From contig DAOUPF010000086.1 in assembly GCA_030626265.1 (NCBI GenBank), positions 1 to 6,420 on the forward strand: a stretch of 6,420 nt of DNA, written 5' to 3'. The DNA is from Sulfurovum sp. (GTDB taxonomy: Bacteria; Campylobacterota; Campylobacteria; Campylobacterales; Sulfurovaceae). The notes under the pieces were generated by a model. That model was given only the letters and a program-made list of their open reading frames with translations, did not search any database and was not told the DNA's origin. Every line of letters begins with the position of its first letter. The first letter of the stretch is position 1. The position numbers and the translations under genes are program-made. Below are positions 1-6,248 of the stretch, one piece after another.

Positions 1-355
1 ACCCTATCCCACTAATATTCATAGCTTTATATATAAATATTTTATTAAAATCAGGGGCTTTTTCATCTATTTGTAGTTTTTTGTATAGCTGTGCGACTCT
101 ATATATATTGCTAGTTCTAGTAAGCTCACTTTTTTCATCAATTCCCATGATTAGAATGATTTTTTCTGCTAAGGTAGCATGCTCTATACTATCATCAATC
201 TTTGTTTCACTATCTATCTCTGGATCTATTGTAGTTGGCTTCTCTGTATTATTTGATGGTGTTAAAGTCTTTTTTGGAGTTGCTACCCCTTTTTGAGATA
301 GTTTTGTTTCCAACTTCTCATTCAATGCCTTAAGTCTATCTAAAGTACTACTCAT
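1..355 (-). CDS. Unrecognised protein, N-terminal 118 residues (runs off left edge)
   Basis: An open frame runs leftwards from an ATG at 355 and is still open at base 1, so only the N-terminus is visible. The start is supported by a strong Shine-Dalgarno AGGAG (complement of 361-365), 5 nt upstream. The protein begins MSSTLDRLKALNEKL, a short charged, helix-prone segment. Residues about 22-58 follow as a Pro/Thr/Asp/Glu-rich, low-complexity linker (PKKTLTPSNN, TTIDPEIDSE), and then a more ordered-looking part (AEKIILIMGI, NIYRVAQLYKKL, NKIFIYKAMNI). There is no signal peptide or membrane segment, so the visible part is probably cytoplasmic. I do not recognise the family. The layout (short helix, disordered linker, then a domain) would suit an adaptor or DNA-associated protein, but that is only a guess. 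It is divergent from murA, with about 200 bp between the two starts. A plus-strand open frame at 81-296 is antisense to it and looks like a shadow. Confidence 0.75.
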   Translation of the reverse strand, partial: MSSTLDRLKALNEKLETKLSQKGVATPKKTLTPSNNTEKPTTIDPEIDSETKIDDSIEHATLAEKIILIMGIDEKSELTRTSNIYRVAQLYKKLQIDEKAPDFNKIFIYKAMNISGIG

Positions 356-360
356 AAGTG

Positions 361-384
361 CTCCTAAGCCCATTAATAAGGCTT
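361..384 (-). promoter_or_regulatory. 5'-UTR hairpin abutting the Shine-Dalgarno of the left-edge gene
   Basis: Read on the minus strand, AAGCC (384-380) and GGCTT (370-366) form a 5-bp stem. An inner U·G pair makes it 6 bp, with a 7-nt loop. The 3' arm ends exactly where the Shine-Dalgarno AGGAG (365-361) begins. It is a GC-containing element in otherwise very AT-rich sequence. It may affect ribosome access or protect the mRNA 5' end, but it is short and could be chance. Confidence 0.35.
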
Positions 385-519
385 CTGTATTAAATATTAA
401 GTAATATATTACACTAATAAATATTAAACATATCTAAAAATATCAAATATTATATAAATATATATGAAATTAGATATTAATTAGTAGAAAAATTACATTT
501 AACTAACTTAATTCTATTG

Positions 520-528
520 TGATAAAAT
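520..528 (+). promoter_or_regulatory. Extended -10 promoter element of murA
   Basis: TGATAAAAT is an extended -10 (TGn followed by TAAAAT at 523-528) in an AT-rich upstream tract, with no recognisable -35. This is usual for the main sigma factor of Campylobacterota. Transcription would start near 534-536, leaving an untranslated leader of about 23 nt before the ATG at 558. If so, a GTG at 519 cannot be the start of murA, because it lies upstream of the transcription start. Confidence 0.55.
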
Positions 529-557
529 ACATACAAACAAAAAGACTGGATGTATAT

Positions 558-1823
558 ATGGATTATTTAGAAATAGTTGGTGGCAATAAACTTAGTGGTG
601 AAATTACAATCAGTGGAGCAAAAAATGCTGCCCTACCCGTGGTAGCTGCTACTATACTCAGCGACAAAGAGGTAAAGTTAACAAACTTACCAAATGTTGT
701 AGATATCAGAACTCTTATCAAGCTACTAGGAATGTTGGGCAGTGAAGTAGATCACAAAGAGACAACGGCTGTTATAAATAATGGTAGTATCAACTCTACA
801 AAGGCTGTATATGAGATAGTATCTCAGATGAGAGCTTCTATATTGGTACTAGGTCCCCTACTTACTCGTTTTGGTGAGTGTGAAGTGAGCCTTCCTGGTG
901 GTTGTGCTATAGGACAACGTCCTATTGACCTACATCTAAAAGCTTTAGAGGCTATGGGAGCACATATAGAGATAAAAGGTGGTTATGTTCGTGCTGAGGC
1001 TCCAGATGGGCTAAAAGGTGCAAAAATAGTTTTTGATAAGATCACTGTAGGTGGAACAGAAAACATAGTTATGGCAGCAGCTCTAGCTCATGGAACTACC
1101 ACTATCATCAATGCAGCTAGAGAGCCAGAAGTAGTACAACTATGTCAAATGATTTCTGATGCAGGAGTCCAGATAGATGGCATAGGTACAGGAATACTTT
1201 CAATCGAGGGAACTGGAGGAGAGCCGTTGACTTTTGATTCTCCTGTAGAGATCATACCAGATAGGATAGAGGCTGGTACTTATCTATGTGCTGGGGCTAT
1301 CACCAAATCTGAGATAACTTTAAACAAAGTAAATCAAGAGCACATACAAGCTTCTATAGATAAGCTAGAGTCTATGGGCTGTAGTTTTACTATGGATGCT
1401 GATAGTATTACTATTCATCCCGCAGAAAAACTTTTGCCTGTCAATCTAATCACAACTGAGTATCCTGGGTTCCCTACAGATATGCAAGCACAGTTTATGG
1501 CAGTAGCAGTCATATCTAGCGGAGAGAGCTTGATAGAGGAGCGGCTGTTTGAAAATCGTTTCATGCATGTAAGTGAGCTCAACCGTCTAGGAGCCAATAT
1601 CTGGCTCAAAGGTAACACAGCAGCTATTCATCCAGTAGAAGAGCTCAATGGAGCTGTAGTCATGGCGACAGATTTACGTGCTAGCTCTGCACTAGTCCTA
1701 GCAGCTCTTGTTGCTAATGGCACTACAAAGGTTCGTCGTATATATCATCTAGATCGAGGTTATGATGATTTAGAAGGTAAACTATCTTCTCTTGGAGCAG
1801 ATATCACTCGTAAAAGCGAGTAA
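558..1823 (+). CDS. murA: UDP-N-acetylglucosamine 1-carboxyvinyltransferase (MurA)
   Basis: MurA transfers the enolpyruvyl group of phosphoenolpyruvate to the 3'-OH of UDP-GlcNAc in the cytoplasm, the first committed step of peptidoglycan synthesis. From the ATG at 558 the protein has 421 residues, about the family norm, and begins MDYLEIVGG as MurA proteins usually do. Visible family residues (this numbering) are Lys22-Asn23 in SGAKNAALP, Arg92, the loop [10 protein letters not shown] with the catalytic Cys116 and Arg121, Asp308 in [11 protein letters not shown], Asp372 in TDLRAS, and Arg400 in HLDRGY. The fosfomycin target Cys is present, so the Cys-to-Asp form that gives intrinsic resistance in some bacteria does not apply. 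The frame can be extended to a GTG at 519 (13 extra residues), but that codon overlaps the probable -10 and the extra residues do not resemble MurA. The Shine-Dalgarno before 558 is weak (CTGGA, 546-550). The gene appears monocistronic: it diverges from the left-edge gene and converges on the nucleotidase gene. Confidence 0.97.
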   Translation: MDYLEIVGGNKLSGEITISGAKNAALPVVAATILSDKEVKLTNLPNVVDIRTLIKLLGMLGSEVDHKETTAVINNGSINSTKAVYEIVSQMRASILVLGPLLTRFGECEVSLPGGCAIGQRPIDLHLKALEAMGAHIEIKGGYVRAEAPDGLKGAKIVFDKITVGGTENIVMAAALAHGTTTIINAAREPEVVQLCQMISDAGVQIDGIGTGILSIEGTGGEPLTFDSPVEIIPDRIEAGTYLCAGAITKSEITLNKVNQEHIQASIDKLESMGCSFTMDADSITIHPAEKLLPVNLITTEYPGFPTDMQAQFMAVAVISSGESLIEERLFENRFMHVSELNRLGANIWLKGNTAAIHPVEELNGAVVMATDLRASSALVLAALVANGTTKVRRIYHLDRGYDDLEGKLSSLGADITRKSE

Positions 1824-1861
1824 TACTATATAATATAATACTTTTAAATATTATATAGTAT
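1823..1861. repeat. 14-bp perfect AT-rich inverted repeat after murA
   Basis: ATACTATATAATAT (1823-1836) and its exact reverse complement (1848-1861) flank an 11-nt spacer. The repeat begins at the last base of the murA stop codon. The outer heptamer ATACTAT recurs at 1865-1871. The segment ATAGTAT (1855-1861) can therefore pair either with 1823-1829 or, across a CAA loop, with 1865-1871, giving two mutually exclusive hairpins. The stem has only two G-C pairs, so its stability is modest. It may protect the mRNA 3' end or be part of the murA termination region. Confidence 0.6.
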
Positions 1862-1873
1862 CAAATACTATGT

Positions 1874-1905
1874 CCTTTGATGCTATTAAGTCAAGGTGCT
1901 TTTTT
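1874..1905 (+). terminator. Probable rho-independent terminator of murA
   Basis: CCTTTGA (1874-1880) pairs with TCAAGG (1891-1896), with one bulged T. Three bases later comes a run of six T (1900-1905). This is a fair but not strong intrinsic terminator, about 50 bp past the murA stop and in the right orientation. The stem is only 6 bp with a 10-nt loop, so the call is tentative. Confidence 0.45.
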
Positions 1906-1981
1906 GGGAGTGGAGATTTTAGTCCCACCAAATATATGGGTGAGAGTAAACTCTTCACTTCCGTGAGACTCTTAACTTAAT
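1885..1981. other. Structured convergent spacer, possible small RNA or 3'-UTR
   Basis: ATTAAGT (1885-1891) and ACTTAAT (1975-1981) could close a domain. Inside it, GTGAGAG (1940-1946) pairs with CTCTTCAC (1951-1958) through a 4-nt loop with one bulged T. GTGAGA and ACTCTT each occur twice (1940-1945 and 1963-1968; 1950-1955 and 1968-1973), so TCAC at 1955-1958 can pair with either GTGA. On the minus strand the second hairpin would have a GGAA loop, a GNRA type. No good promoter is seen inside the spacer, and it matches no RNA family I recognise. It may simply be the overlapping 3'-UTRs of murA and the nucleotidase gene. Confidence 0.25.
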
Positions 1982-1991
1982 GGTATTGACC

Positions 1992-2894
1992 CTACCCTTT
2001 GTATGGTACTTTTGCACTAGGTGTTTTTTTACTTACTGTATCTAAATGTACATCTTGGTCATCAAAAAATATATCAGCATCAAATGACTTGACTATCTCT
2101 GCTTTCTCAACACCACCCAAAAAGAATGCTTCATCTACACGCACATTCCATGCTTCAAATGTACGAATAACACGCTCAAATGTAGTGAAGTCTCGTGCTG
2201 TGATGAGTGCTGTTCGTATAGGTGACTCCTCCATTGGGAATTTAGCTTGAATGCTTGATATGACTTTGAGTAGTTTTGCAAAAGGACCTTTGGGGAGTGG
2301 TTTTCTTGCATTTTTCTTTTCATGTTTGATAAAAGCTTTCAAACCCTTATCTTTGTAAATTTTTTCAGACTCATCTGAGAATAGTACAGCATCACCATCA
2401 AAGGCAATACTTACTATCTGTTTGTTATTTTTCTTTTTATAGCGTTTTGGGATAATCCTAGCTGCGGCAATTCCTGCATCTATAGATGCCTGCACATCCT
2501 CTTCATGGGCGGAGAGGAATAAATCTACAGAGAAAGCTTTGAGGTATTTTGAGATAGGCTCACCTGCACTCCAACCTGCCCTATCGATATCCAAACCATA
2601 GTGATCAATAGATTTACGTATGCGTAGTCCTGTTGCAGCATTATTTCTAGAGAGAACTATCACCTCTATAAGTTTTTCATCAAACTCTTTGTTAAATTTT
2701 TTATTGATTTCTAGGAAATTTTTGATAAATCCAAAAGCAGAACCTGGTTTGAGAACCTTACTTTTCTTTTGGATTTGATAGTGATAGTATTGCTCTAGCC
2801 CTCTCTCATCGAAGAGTTTATTTTCATCTTCTAGATCAAAGAGTGCTCTTGAGCTAATAGCAATGACTAACTTCTGTCGTAAATCATATGCCAT
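1992..2894 (-). CDS. Cytosolic 5'-nucleotidase, cN-I/HAD type
   Basis: This 300-residue protein resembles the cytosolic 5'-nucleotidase I family (Pfam 5-nucleotidase), HAD-fold enzymes that dephosphorylate nucleoside monophosphates, classically AMP. The HAD motifs are in order. Motif I is AFDGDAVLFSDESE, with nucleophile Asp166 and acid/base Asp168. Motif II is LITAR, with Thr232. The motif III Lys is probably Lys264 or Lys269 in GGVEKAEIVKSF. Motif IV is DIFFDDQDVH, with Asp278-Asp279. The N-terminal half (VIAISSRALFD at 10-20, LSRNNAATGLRI at 81-92) also looks family-typical. There is no signal peptide, so it should be cytoplasmic. The ATG is preceded by AAAGG (complement of 2901-2905) at 6 nt. 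It lies 22 bp after the PG-binding gene and is probably cotranscribed with it. All catalytic motifs look intact, so activity is likely, but the preferred nucleotide cannot be read from the sequence. Confidence 0.88.
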   Translation of the reverse strand: MAYDLRQKLVIAISSRALFDLEDENKLFDERGLEQYYHYQIQKKSKVLKPGSAFGFIKNFLEINKKFNKEFDEKLIEVIVLSRNNAATGLRIRKSIDHYGLDIDRAGWSAGEPISKYLKAFSVDLFLSAHEEDVQASIDAGIAAARIIPKRYKKKNNKQIVSIAFDGDAVLFSDESEKIYKDKGLKAFIKHEKKNARKPLPKGPFAKLLKVISSIQAKFPMEESPIRTALITARDFTTFERVIRTFEAWNVRVDEAFFLGGVEKAEIVKSFDADIFFDDQDVHLDTVSKKTPSAKVPYKG

Positions 2895-2916
2895 ATACTA
2901 CCTTTATATATATTAT

Positions 2917-3642
2917 TTAATTTGCTGGTTGTAAAATTACTGCACCAGAGCTATTGTTTGTATTTTCTTGACGCTTATTGCCTTTTAGTGATGAGATTGT
3001 ATCATCTATATTCTTATCATTCATAGCCTTTGCAGAGCTAATGAGTTGATACTCCTCTTCAAAATCAAGTCTATTACCATATGATAAGCCTTTTGCTGCT
3101 TTATAATCAGCTATAGATCTTCGAGTACCTGAACCTACTGCACCATCTATTTTGGTATGGTAAAAACCATGAACCTTCAATGAAGTTTGTATCTTTTTAC
3201 CTTTTGCACGCTTTGTACCTTGATTTGATATCAACATTCTATCAAATATAAACAGGTCACCTAAGTAAATTAATGCATCTTTCGCACTTGGACTTAGAGA
3301 TGCAGTATCACCCATTTCATAGGCATTGTTCATCGCTTTAATAGCTGTTCTAGTCTCATATGAATTTACTTGACCATCAATCTTGCCATGATAGAAACCA
3401 AGTGCAGTAAGAGATTTTTGAATCTTCTTCTCTGTAGTCATCTTTGGAGCTACAGCTCTCTTTTTATATCTTTTTGTAGTTCTTTTTGCTCGTTTACCAT
3501 GATAGACTTCATTTGTAATAACTGAACCTACTACACCACCCACAACTCCACCAACTAAAGCATCACTAAATCCAGCATAAGCAACATTTCCAGTCAATAA
3601 CGAACCTGCCAACAGTAGGGCAGCACCTTTTTTCTTAAACAT
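2917..3642 (-). CDS. Exported protein with glycine zipper and two PG-binding repeats
   Basis: The 241-residue protein starts with a clear Sec signal peptide: MFKKKGAALLLAGSLLTG, with a likely cut after AYA at residue 23. A glycine-zipper stretch follows (GGVVGGVVGS, 31-40), as in envelope proteins that associate with membranes, and then a very basic segment (residues 50-67, Lys/Arg-rich). Two copies of a peptidoglycan-binding-1-like repeat come next, at about 72-110 and 149-187. They share KKIQ-SL, GFYH, KIDG, a V/S pair and a TR followed by I. The C-terminus (about 208-241) is polar and Asn/Ser-rich. No catalytic domain is seen, so it is probably a periplasmic or outer-membrane-associated wall-binding protein. 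The start is supported by AAAGGAG (complement of 3649-3655) at 6 nt. It is the first gene of a minus-strand operon with the 5'-nucleotidase. Peptidoglycan binding is inferred from the repeat pattern. The exact role is unknown. Confidence 0.85.
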   Translation of the reverse strand: MFKKKGAALLLAGSLLTGNVAYAGFSDALVGGVVGGVVGSVITNEVYHGKRAKRTTKRYKKRAVAPKMTTEKKIQKSLTALGFYHGKIDGQVNSYETRTAIKAMNNAYEMGDTASLSPSAKDALIYLGDLFIFDRMLISNQGTKRAKGKKIQTSLKVHGFYHTKIDGAVGSGTRRSIADYKAAKGLSYGNRLDFEEEYQLISSAKAMNDKNIDDTISSLKGNKRQENTNNSSGAVILQPAN

Positions 3643-3681
3643 AACTCTCTCCTTTGTTTTGAAATATACATTTATAATGTA

Positions 3682-3690
3682 AGTATATCA
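3682..3690 (-). promoter_or_regulatory. Extended -10 promoter of the PG-binding/nucleotidase operon
   Basis: On the minus strand TGATATACT (3690-3682) is an extended -10: TGA followed by TATACT. Transcription would start near 3675, leaving about 32 nt of leader before the ATG at 3642. No -35 lies at the standard 16-18 bp distance. The tandem TTTGACAC repeats occupy that region instead. Confidence 0.5.
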
Positions 3691-3697
3691 CTAAATA

Positions 3698-3716
3698 GTG
3701 TCAAACTTGTGTCAAA
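3698..3716 (-). repeat. Tandem TTTGACAC direct repeat, candidate operator
   Basis: Two exact copies of TTTGACAC (minus strand 3716-3709 and 3705-3698) are separated by 3 bp, an 11-bp period or about one helical turn. They lie just upstream of the extended -10 of the minus operon, roughly -23 to -41 from the inferred start. Tandem direct repeats one turn apart are typical of OmpR/PhoB-family response regulator sites. An inverted repeat CACTA-AA-TAGTG (3689-3700) overlaps the inner copy. Each copy contains TTGACA, but neither is at normal -35 spacing. Function as an operator is inferred. Confidence 0.4.
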
Positions 3717-3723
3717 TGATTAA

Positions 3724-3766
3724 TTTTTTACAATTTTTGTGACTTAAAGTGATTTTTAGATACAAT
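3724..3766 (+). promoter_or_regulatory. T-run/-10 promoter of aspS-adk
   Basis: TACAAT (3761-3766, within TTAGATACAAT) is a good -10. It is preceded by T-runs at 3724-3729, 3734-3738 and 3753-3757, whose starts are 10 and 19 bp apart. Periodic T-rich stretches in place of a -35 are the known layout of Campylobacter/Helicobacter housekeeping promoters. The inferred transcription start is near 3773, giving a leader of about 43 nt to the ATG at 3816. Confidence 0.65.
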
Positions 3767-3815
3767 CGCGTCTATAAAACCCCCTATTGCAAAAGTAGGA
3801 TGATGAGGATAAAGC

Positions 3816-5585
3816 ATGAGAACACACTATTGTGCCCAAGTAAATGAAGAACATATCGGTCAGACAGTGACCATCAGTGGCTGGGTATCCAGCCGTAGAG
3901 ATCATGGTGGAGTTATATTTATCGATCTTAGAGATAACGATCAGGTACTACAGCTAGTCTGTGACCCTACTGACAATGTAGATGCTCACAAAGTAGCAGA
4001 AGATGTCAGAGATCAGTTTGTACTCATAGCTACTGGTAAAGTCAGAGCTAGAGGTGAAGGGTTGGAAAATCCAAACCTAAAGACTGGAAAAGTTGAGATA
4101 GTAGTAGATAGTCTAAATGTAGAAAATAGATCTCTTCCTATGCCATTTGATTTAGGTGATGAGAGAGTTAATGAAGAGATACGACTCAGGTATAGATATC
4201 TAGAGCTTCGTACTCAAAAAGCTTATGATACATTTAAACTACGCTCAAAAGCTACTATAGCTACTAGAAACTCTCTAGATGAGCTAGGTTTTTTAGAGGT
4301 AGAGACTCCGATACTCACCAAGTCTACACCAGAAGGTGCTAGAGATTATCTGGTTCCATCTCGTGTACATGGTGGTGAGTTTTATGCTCTACCTCAGTCT
4401 CCACAGCTCTTTAAACAGCTACTTATGGTGAGTGGTTTTGACAAATACTTCCAGATAGCAAAATGTTTTCGTGATGAGGATTTGCGTGCTGATAGACAGC
4501 CAGAGTTTACTCAGATAGATGTCGAGATGAGCTTCTGTGACCAAGAAGATGTCATAGCAGTTGGTGAGAAGCTCATAAGCGATGTATTTAACAAGTGTGG
4601 ATTTGATATACCTACTAAGTTTAACCGTATGACATACAATGATGCTATGGAGAACTACGGTAGCGACAAGCCTGATATGCGTTATGATCTAGCTATGGTA
4701 GATGTGATAGATATCTTTGCTAGATGTGATAATGAGATATTCTCAAACCTAGCCATCGATACCAAGAAAAATCGTATCAAAGCACTCAAAGTTCCAAACG
4801 GTGATAACATTTTTTCCAAGAGAGAGATGAAACGCTTTGAGGATTATGTTCGTCAGTTTGGTGCTCATGGTCTTGGTTACTTCCAAATGAAAGAGGATGG
4901 GCTCAAAGGTCCTCTGACTAAGTTCTTTAGCGATGAGGACATCCAAGCTATCATAGATAGATGTGAGCTTGTTGTTGGTGATGCAGTGTTCTTTGGTGCA
5001 GGACCAAAGAAACTAGTACTTGATTATATGGGAAGATTCCGTATACATCTAGCAGAGATCATGGATATCGTACCTAAAGGCACATTTGAGTTCTTGTGGG
5101 TTGTAGACTTTCCTATGTTTGAGAAAGAAGATGGTAGAGTCAAAGCCCTACACCATCCATTTACTCAACCAAAATTATCTGATAATGGCAAATTAAATCA
5201 TGATGATGTAGAGGATATAGAGTCTATCGCTTATGATATCGTGCTCAACGGTACAGAGCTTGGTGGTGGATCTATTCGTATCCATAAAGAAGAGACTCAA
5301 GCGGAGATATTTAGACTGCTAGGTATTAGCGAAGAGGAAGCTAATGAGAAGTTTGGTTTCCTTCTAGAAGCACTCAAATTTGGAGCACCTCCACATGGTG
5401 GGTTTGCTCTAGGATTAGACAGAATGATTATGCTAATGACAGGAAGTGATAGCATCCGTGATGTCATCGCATTCCCAAAAACTCAGCGTGCTCAGTGTCT
5501 ACTAACCAGAGCACCAAGCCCTATAGACAACGAGCAGCTCAAAGAGCTAAGCCTTAGAATTAGACAAACTCAAACAGAAGGATAA
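3816..5585 (+). CDS. aspS: Aspartate--tRNA ligase, probably non-discriminating (Asp/Asn)
   Basis: This class IIb synthetase attaches Asp to tRNA-Asp. At 589 residues it is normal for the bacterial type. It has an N-terminal OB-fold anticodon-binding domain (about 1-105), the motif 1 region ([16 protein letters not shown], 159-174), the substrate loop [10 protein letters not shown] (194-203), motif 2 ([18 protein letters not shown], 218-235), the bacterial GAD insertion (about 290-420), [13 protein letters not shown] (478-490), and motif 3 ([13 protein letters not shown], 528-540, with Arg536). In the anticodon domain it has RRDHGG with His30, and Leu83/Leu88 in [11 protein letters not shown]. 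From memory, His at the first site marks non-discriminating enzymes (Leu in discriminating E. coli), and the two Leu correspond to L81/L86 of H. pylori. It would then also charge tRNA-Asn with Asp, to be amidated by GatCAB. The Shine-Dalgarno GAGGA (3805-3809) lies 6 nt before the ATG. It is the first gene of an operon with adk. Confidence 0.97.
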   Translation: MRTHYCAQVNEEHIGQTVTISGWVSSRRDHGGVIFIDLRDNDQVLQLVCDPTDNVDAHKVAEDVRDQFVLIATGKVRARGEGLENPNLKTGKVEIVVDSLNVENRSLPMPFDLGDERVNEEIRLRYRYLELRTQKAYDTFKLRSKATIATRNSLDELGFLEVETPILTKSTPEGARDYLVPSRVHGGEFYALPQSPQLFKQLLMVSGFDKYFQIAKCFRDEDLRADRQPEFTQIDVEMSFCDQEDVIAVGEKLISDVFNKCGFDIPTKFNRMTYNDAMENYGSDKPDMRYDLAMVDVIDIFARCDNEIFSNLAIDTKKNRIKALKVPNGDNIFSKREMKRFEDYVRQFGAHGLGYFQMKEDGLKGPLTKFFSDEDIQAIIDRCELVVGDAVFFGAGPKKLVLDYMGRFRIHLAEIMDIVPKGTFEFLWVVDFPMFEKEDGRVKALHHPFTQPKLSDNGKLNHDDVEDIESIAYDIVLNGTELGGGSIRIHKEETQAEIFRLLGISEEEANEKFGFLLEALKFGAPPHGGFALGLDRMIMLMTGSDSIRDVIAFPKTQRAQCLLTRAPSPIDNEQLKELSLRIRQTQTEG

Positions 5586-5588
5586 TCT

Positions 5589-6185
5589 ATGTCAAAAAAA
5601 CTATTTCTCATCATCGGAGCACCAGGCTCTGGAAAAACTACAGATGCAAGCTTGATAGCCCAAAAACACAGTGATAGTATAGTCCACTACTCTACAGGTG
5701 ATATGCTCAGAGCTGAAGTTGGCAGTGGAAGCGAACTAGGTGCTACTATAGAGAACTTTATCTCTAAAGGTGCGTTAGTGCCACTAGAGATTATCGTAGA
5801 CACTATCATCTCTGCTATCAAAGGTGCACCAGTAGATACTGTACTCATAGATGGATACCCTAGAAGTACAGAGCAGATGACAGCACTAGATACCCTACTC
5901 CAGAGTGAAGATGAGATAGATTTAGTATCAGTGATTGAAGTCCGAGTTAGTGAAGATGTAGCAAAAGATAGAATCCTAGGTCGTGCAGCAGAAGCAGCTC
6001 CAGGAGAAGGAAGAAGCGATGACAAGATAGAGGTATTCTTTGATAGAATGAAAATCTATACTGATCCATTGGCTGAGATTCAAAAGTTCTATACAGAAAA
6101 AAGTTTGCTAAAAGTCATAGACGGTGAGAGAGCTCTAGAGCCTATCGTAGAAGAGATGGACGCATTTGTTCAGAGTAAAATATAG
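5589..6185 (+). CDS. adk: Adenylate kinase, short-LID form
   Basis: Adenylate kinase interconverts ATP + AMP and 2 ADP in the cytoplasm. The 198-residue protein has the P-loop GAPGSGKTT (10-18), the AMP-binding STGDMLR (35-41), DGYPRS (88-93, Asp88 and Arg92), the arginines Arg128 and Arg132, and the LID segment AAEAAPGEGRSDD (133-145) with Arg142. Arg153 follows in FFDRMKIY. The LID is short and has none of the four zinc-binding Cys seen in long-LID enzymes of Gram-positives, and it lacks the long insert of E. coli Adk. This fits the short forms in Campylobacterota. The LID is rich in Ala/Gly/Glu, which is a little unusual. The start codon is 3 bp after the aspS stop, and its Shine-Dalgarno AAGGA (5578-5582) lies inside the last aspS codons, so the two are cotranscribed and probably translationally coupled. 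In Campylobacter jejuni, as I recall, ppa follows adk; here a convergent gene follows instead. Confidence 0.96.
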   Translation: MSKKLFLIIGAPGSGKTTDASLIAQKHSDSIVHYSTGDMLRAEVGSGSELGATIENFISKGALVPLEIIVDTIISAIKGAPVDTVLIDGYPRSTEQMTALDTLLQSEDEIDLVSVIEVRVSEDVAKDRILGRAAEAAPGEGRSDDKIEVFFDRMKIYTDPLAEIQKFYTEKSLLKVIDGERALEPIVEEMDAFVQSKI

Positions 6186-6208
6186 ATAATTTATCAAATA
6201 GTTCTATT

Positions 6209-6240
6209 TTAGAGTTTCTATACAGCAATAGGAGCTCTAA
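6209..6240 (+). terminator. 13-bp hairpin downstream of adk, likely 3' end of the aspS-adk mRNA
   Basis: TTAGAGTTTCTAT (6209-6221) pairs with ATAGGAGCTCTAA (6228-6240) over 13 bp around a 6-nt loop (ACAGCA). Two of the pairs, 6215/6234 and 6217/6232, are U·G in plus-strand RNA but would be A·C mismatches in minus-strand RNA. The structure therefore suits a plus-strand transcript. No U-tract follows, so it may stabilise the 3' end or act with Rho rather than as a classical intrinsic terminator. Confidence 0.5.
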
Positions 6241-6248
6241 CTGCAATG

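Noticed and set aside
81..296. Plus-strand open frame of 71 codons with a hydrophobic N-terminus
   Set aside because: It is antisense to the left-edge minus-strand gene, which has a good Shine-Dalgarno and a longer open frame; the hydrophobicity comes from reading the opposite strand of an AT-rich, polar-coding sequence.
401..412. Perfect palindrome GTAATATATTAC upstream of the left-edge gene and murA
   Set aside because: It consists almost only of A and T in a region of very low complexity, where such palindromes are expected by chance; not enough to call an operator.
558..1823. Possible fosfomycin-resistant MurA
   Set aside because: The active-site loop keeps Cys116 (GGCAIGQRP), so the known Cys-to-Asp resistance type is absent.
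1999..2323. Open frames at 1999-2250 (plus) and 2135-2323 (minus) overlapping the nucleotidase gene
   Set aside because: Both lie within the catalytic part of the nucleotidase and have no supporting ribosome binding site or family motif.
3668..3680. ACATT-TAT-AATGT palindrome near the minus-operon transcription start
   Set aside because: Short AT-rich arms with a 3-nt loop; not distinguishable from background in this region.
3783..3799. Possible hairpin CCTATT/AAGTAGG in the aspS leader
   Set aside because: Only 6 bp with a wobble and a bulk of weak pairs; no riboswitch or T-box motif is seen in the roughly 43-nt leader.
5687..6025. Minus-strand open frame of 112 codons inside adk
   Set aside because: It is fully antisense to the adk frame, which carries all family motifs, and its Ser/Ala/Ile-rich sequence looks like a shadow.
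6196..6210. AAATAG-TT-CTATTT followed by T, as an intrinsic terminator for adk
   Set aside because: The stem is 5-6 bp and nearly all A-T, and it overlaps the far stronger 13-bp hairpin at 6209-6240.
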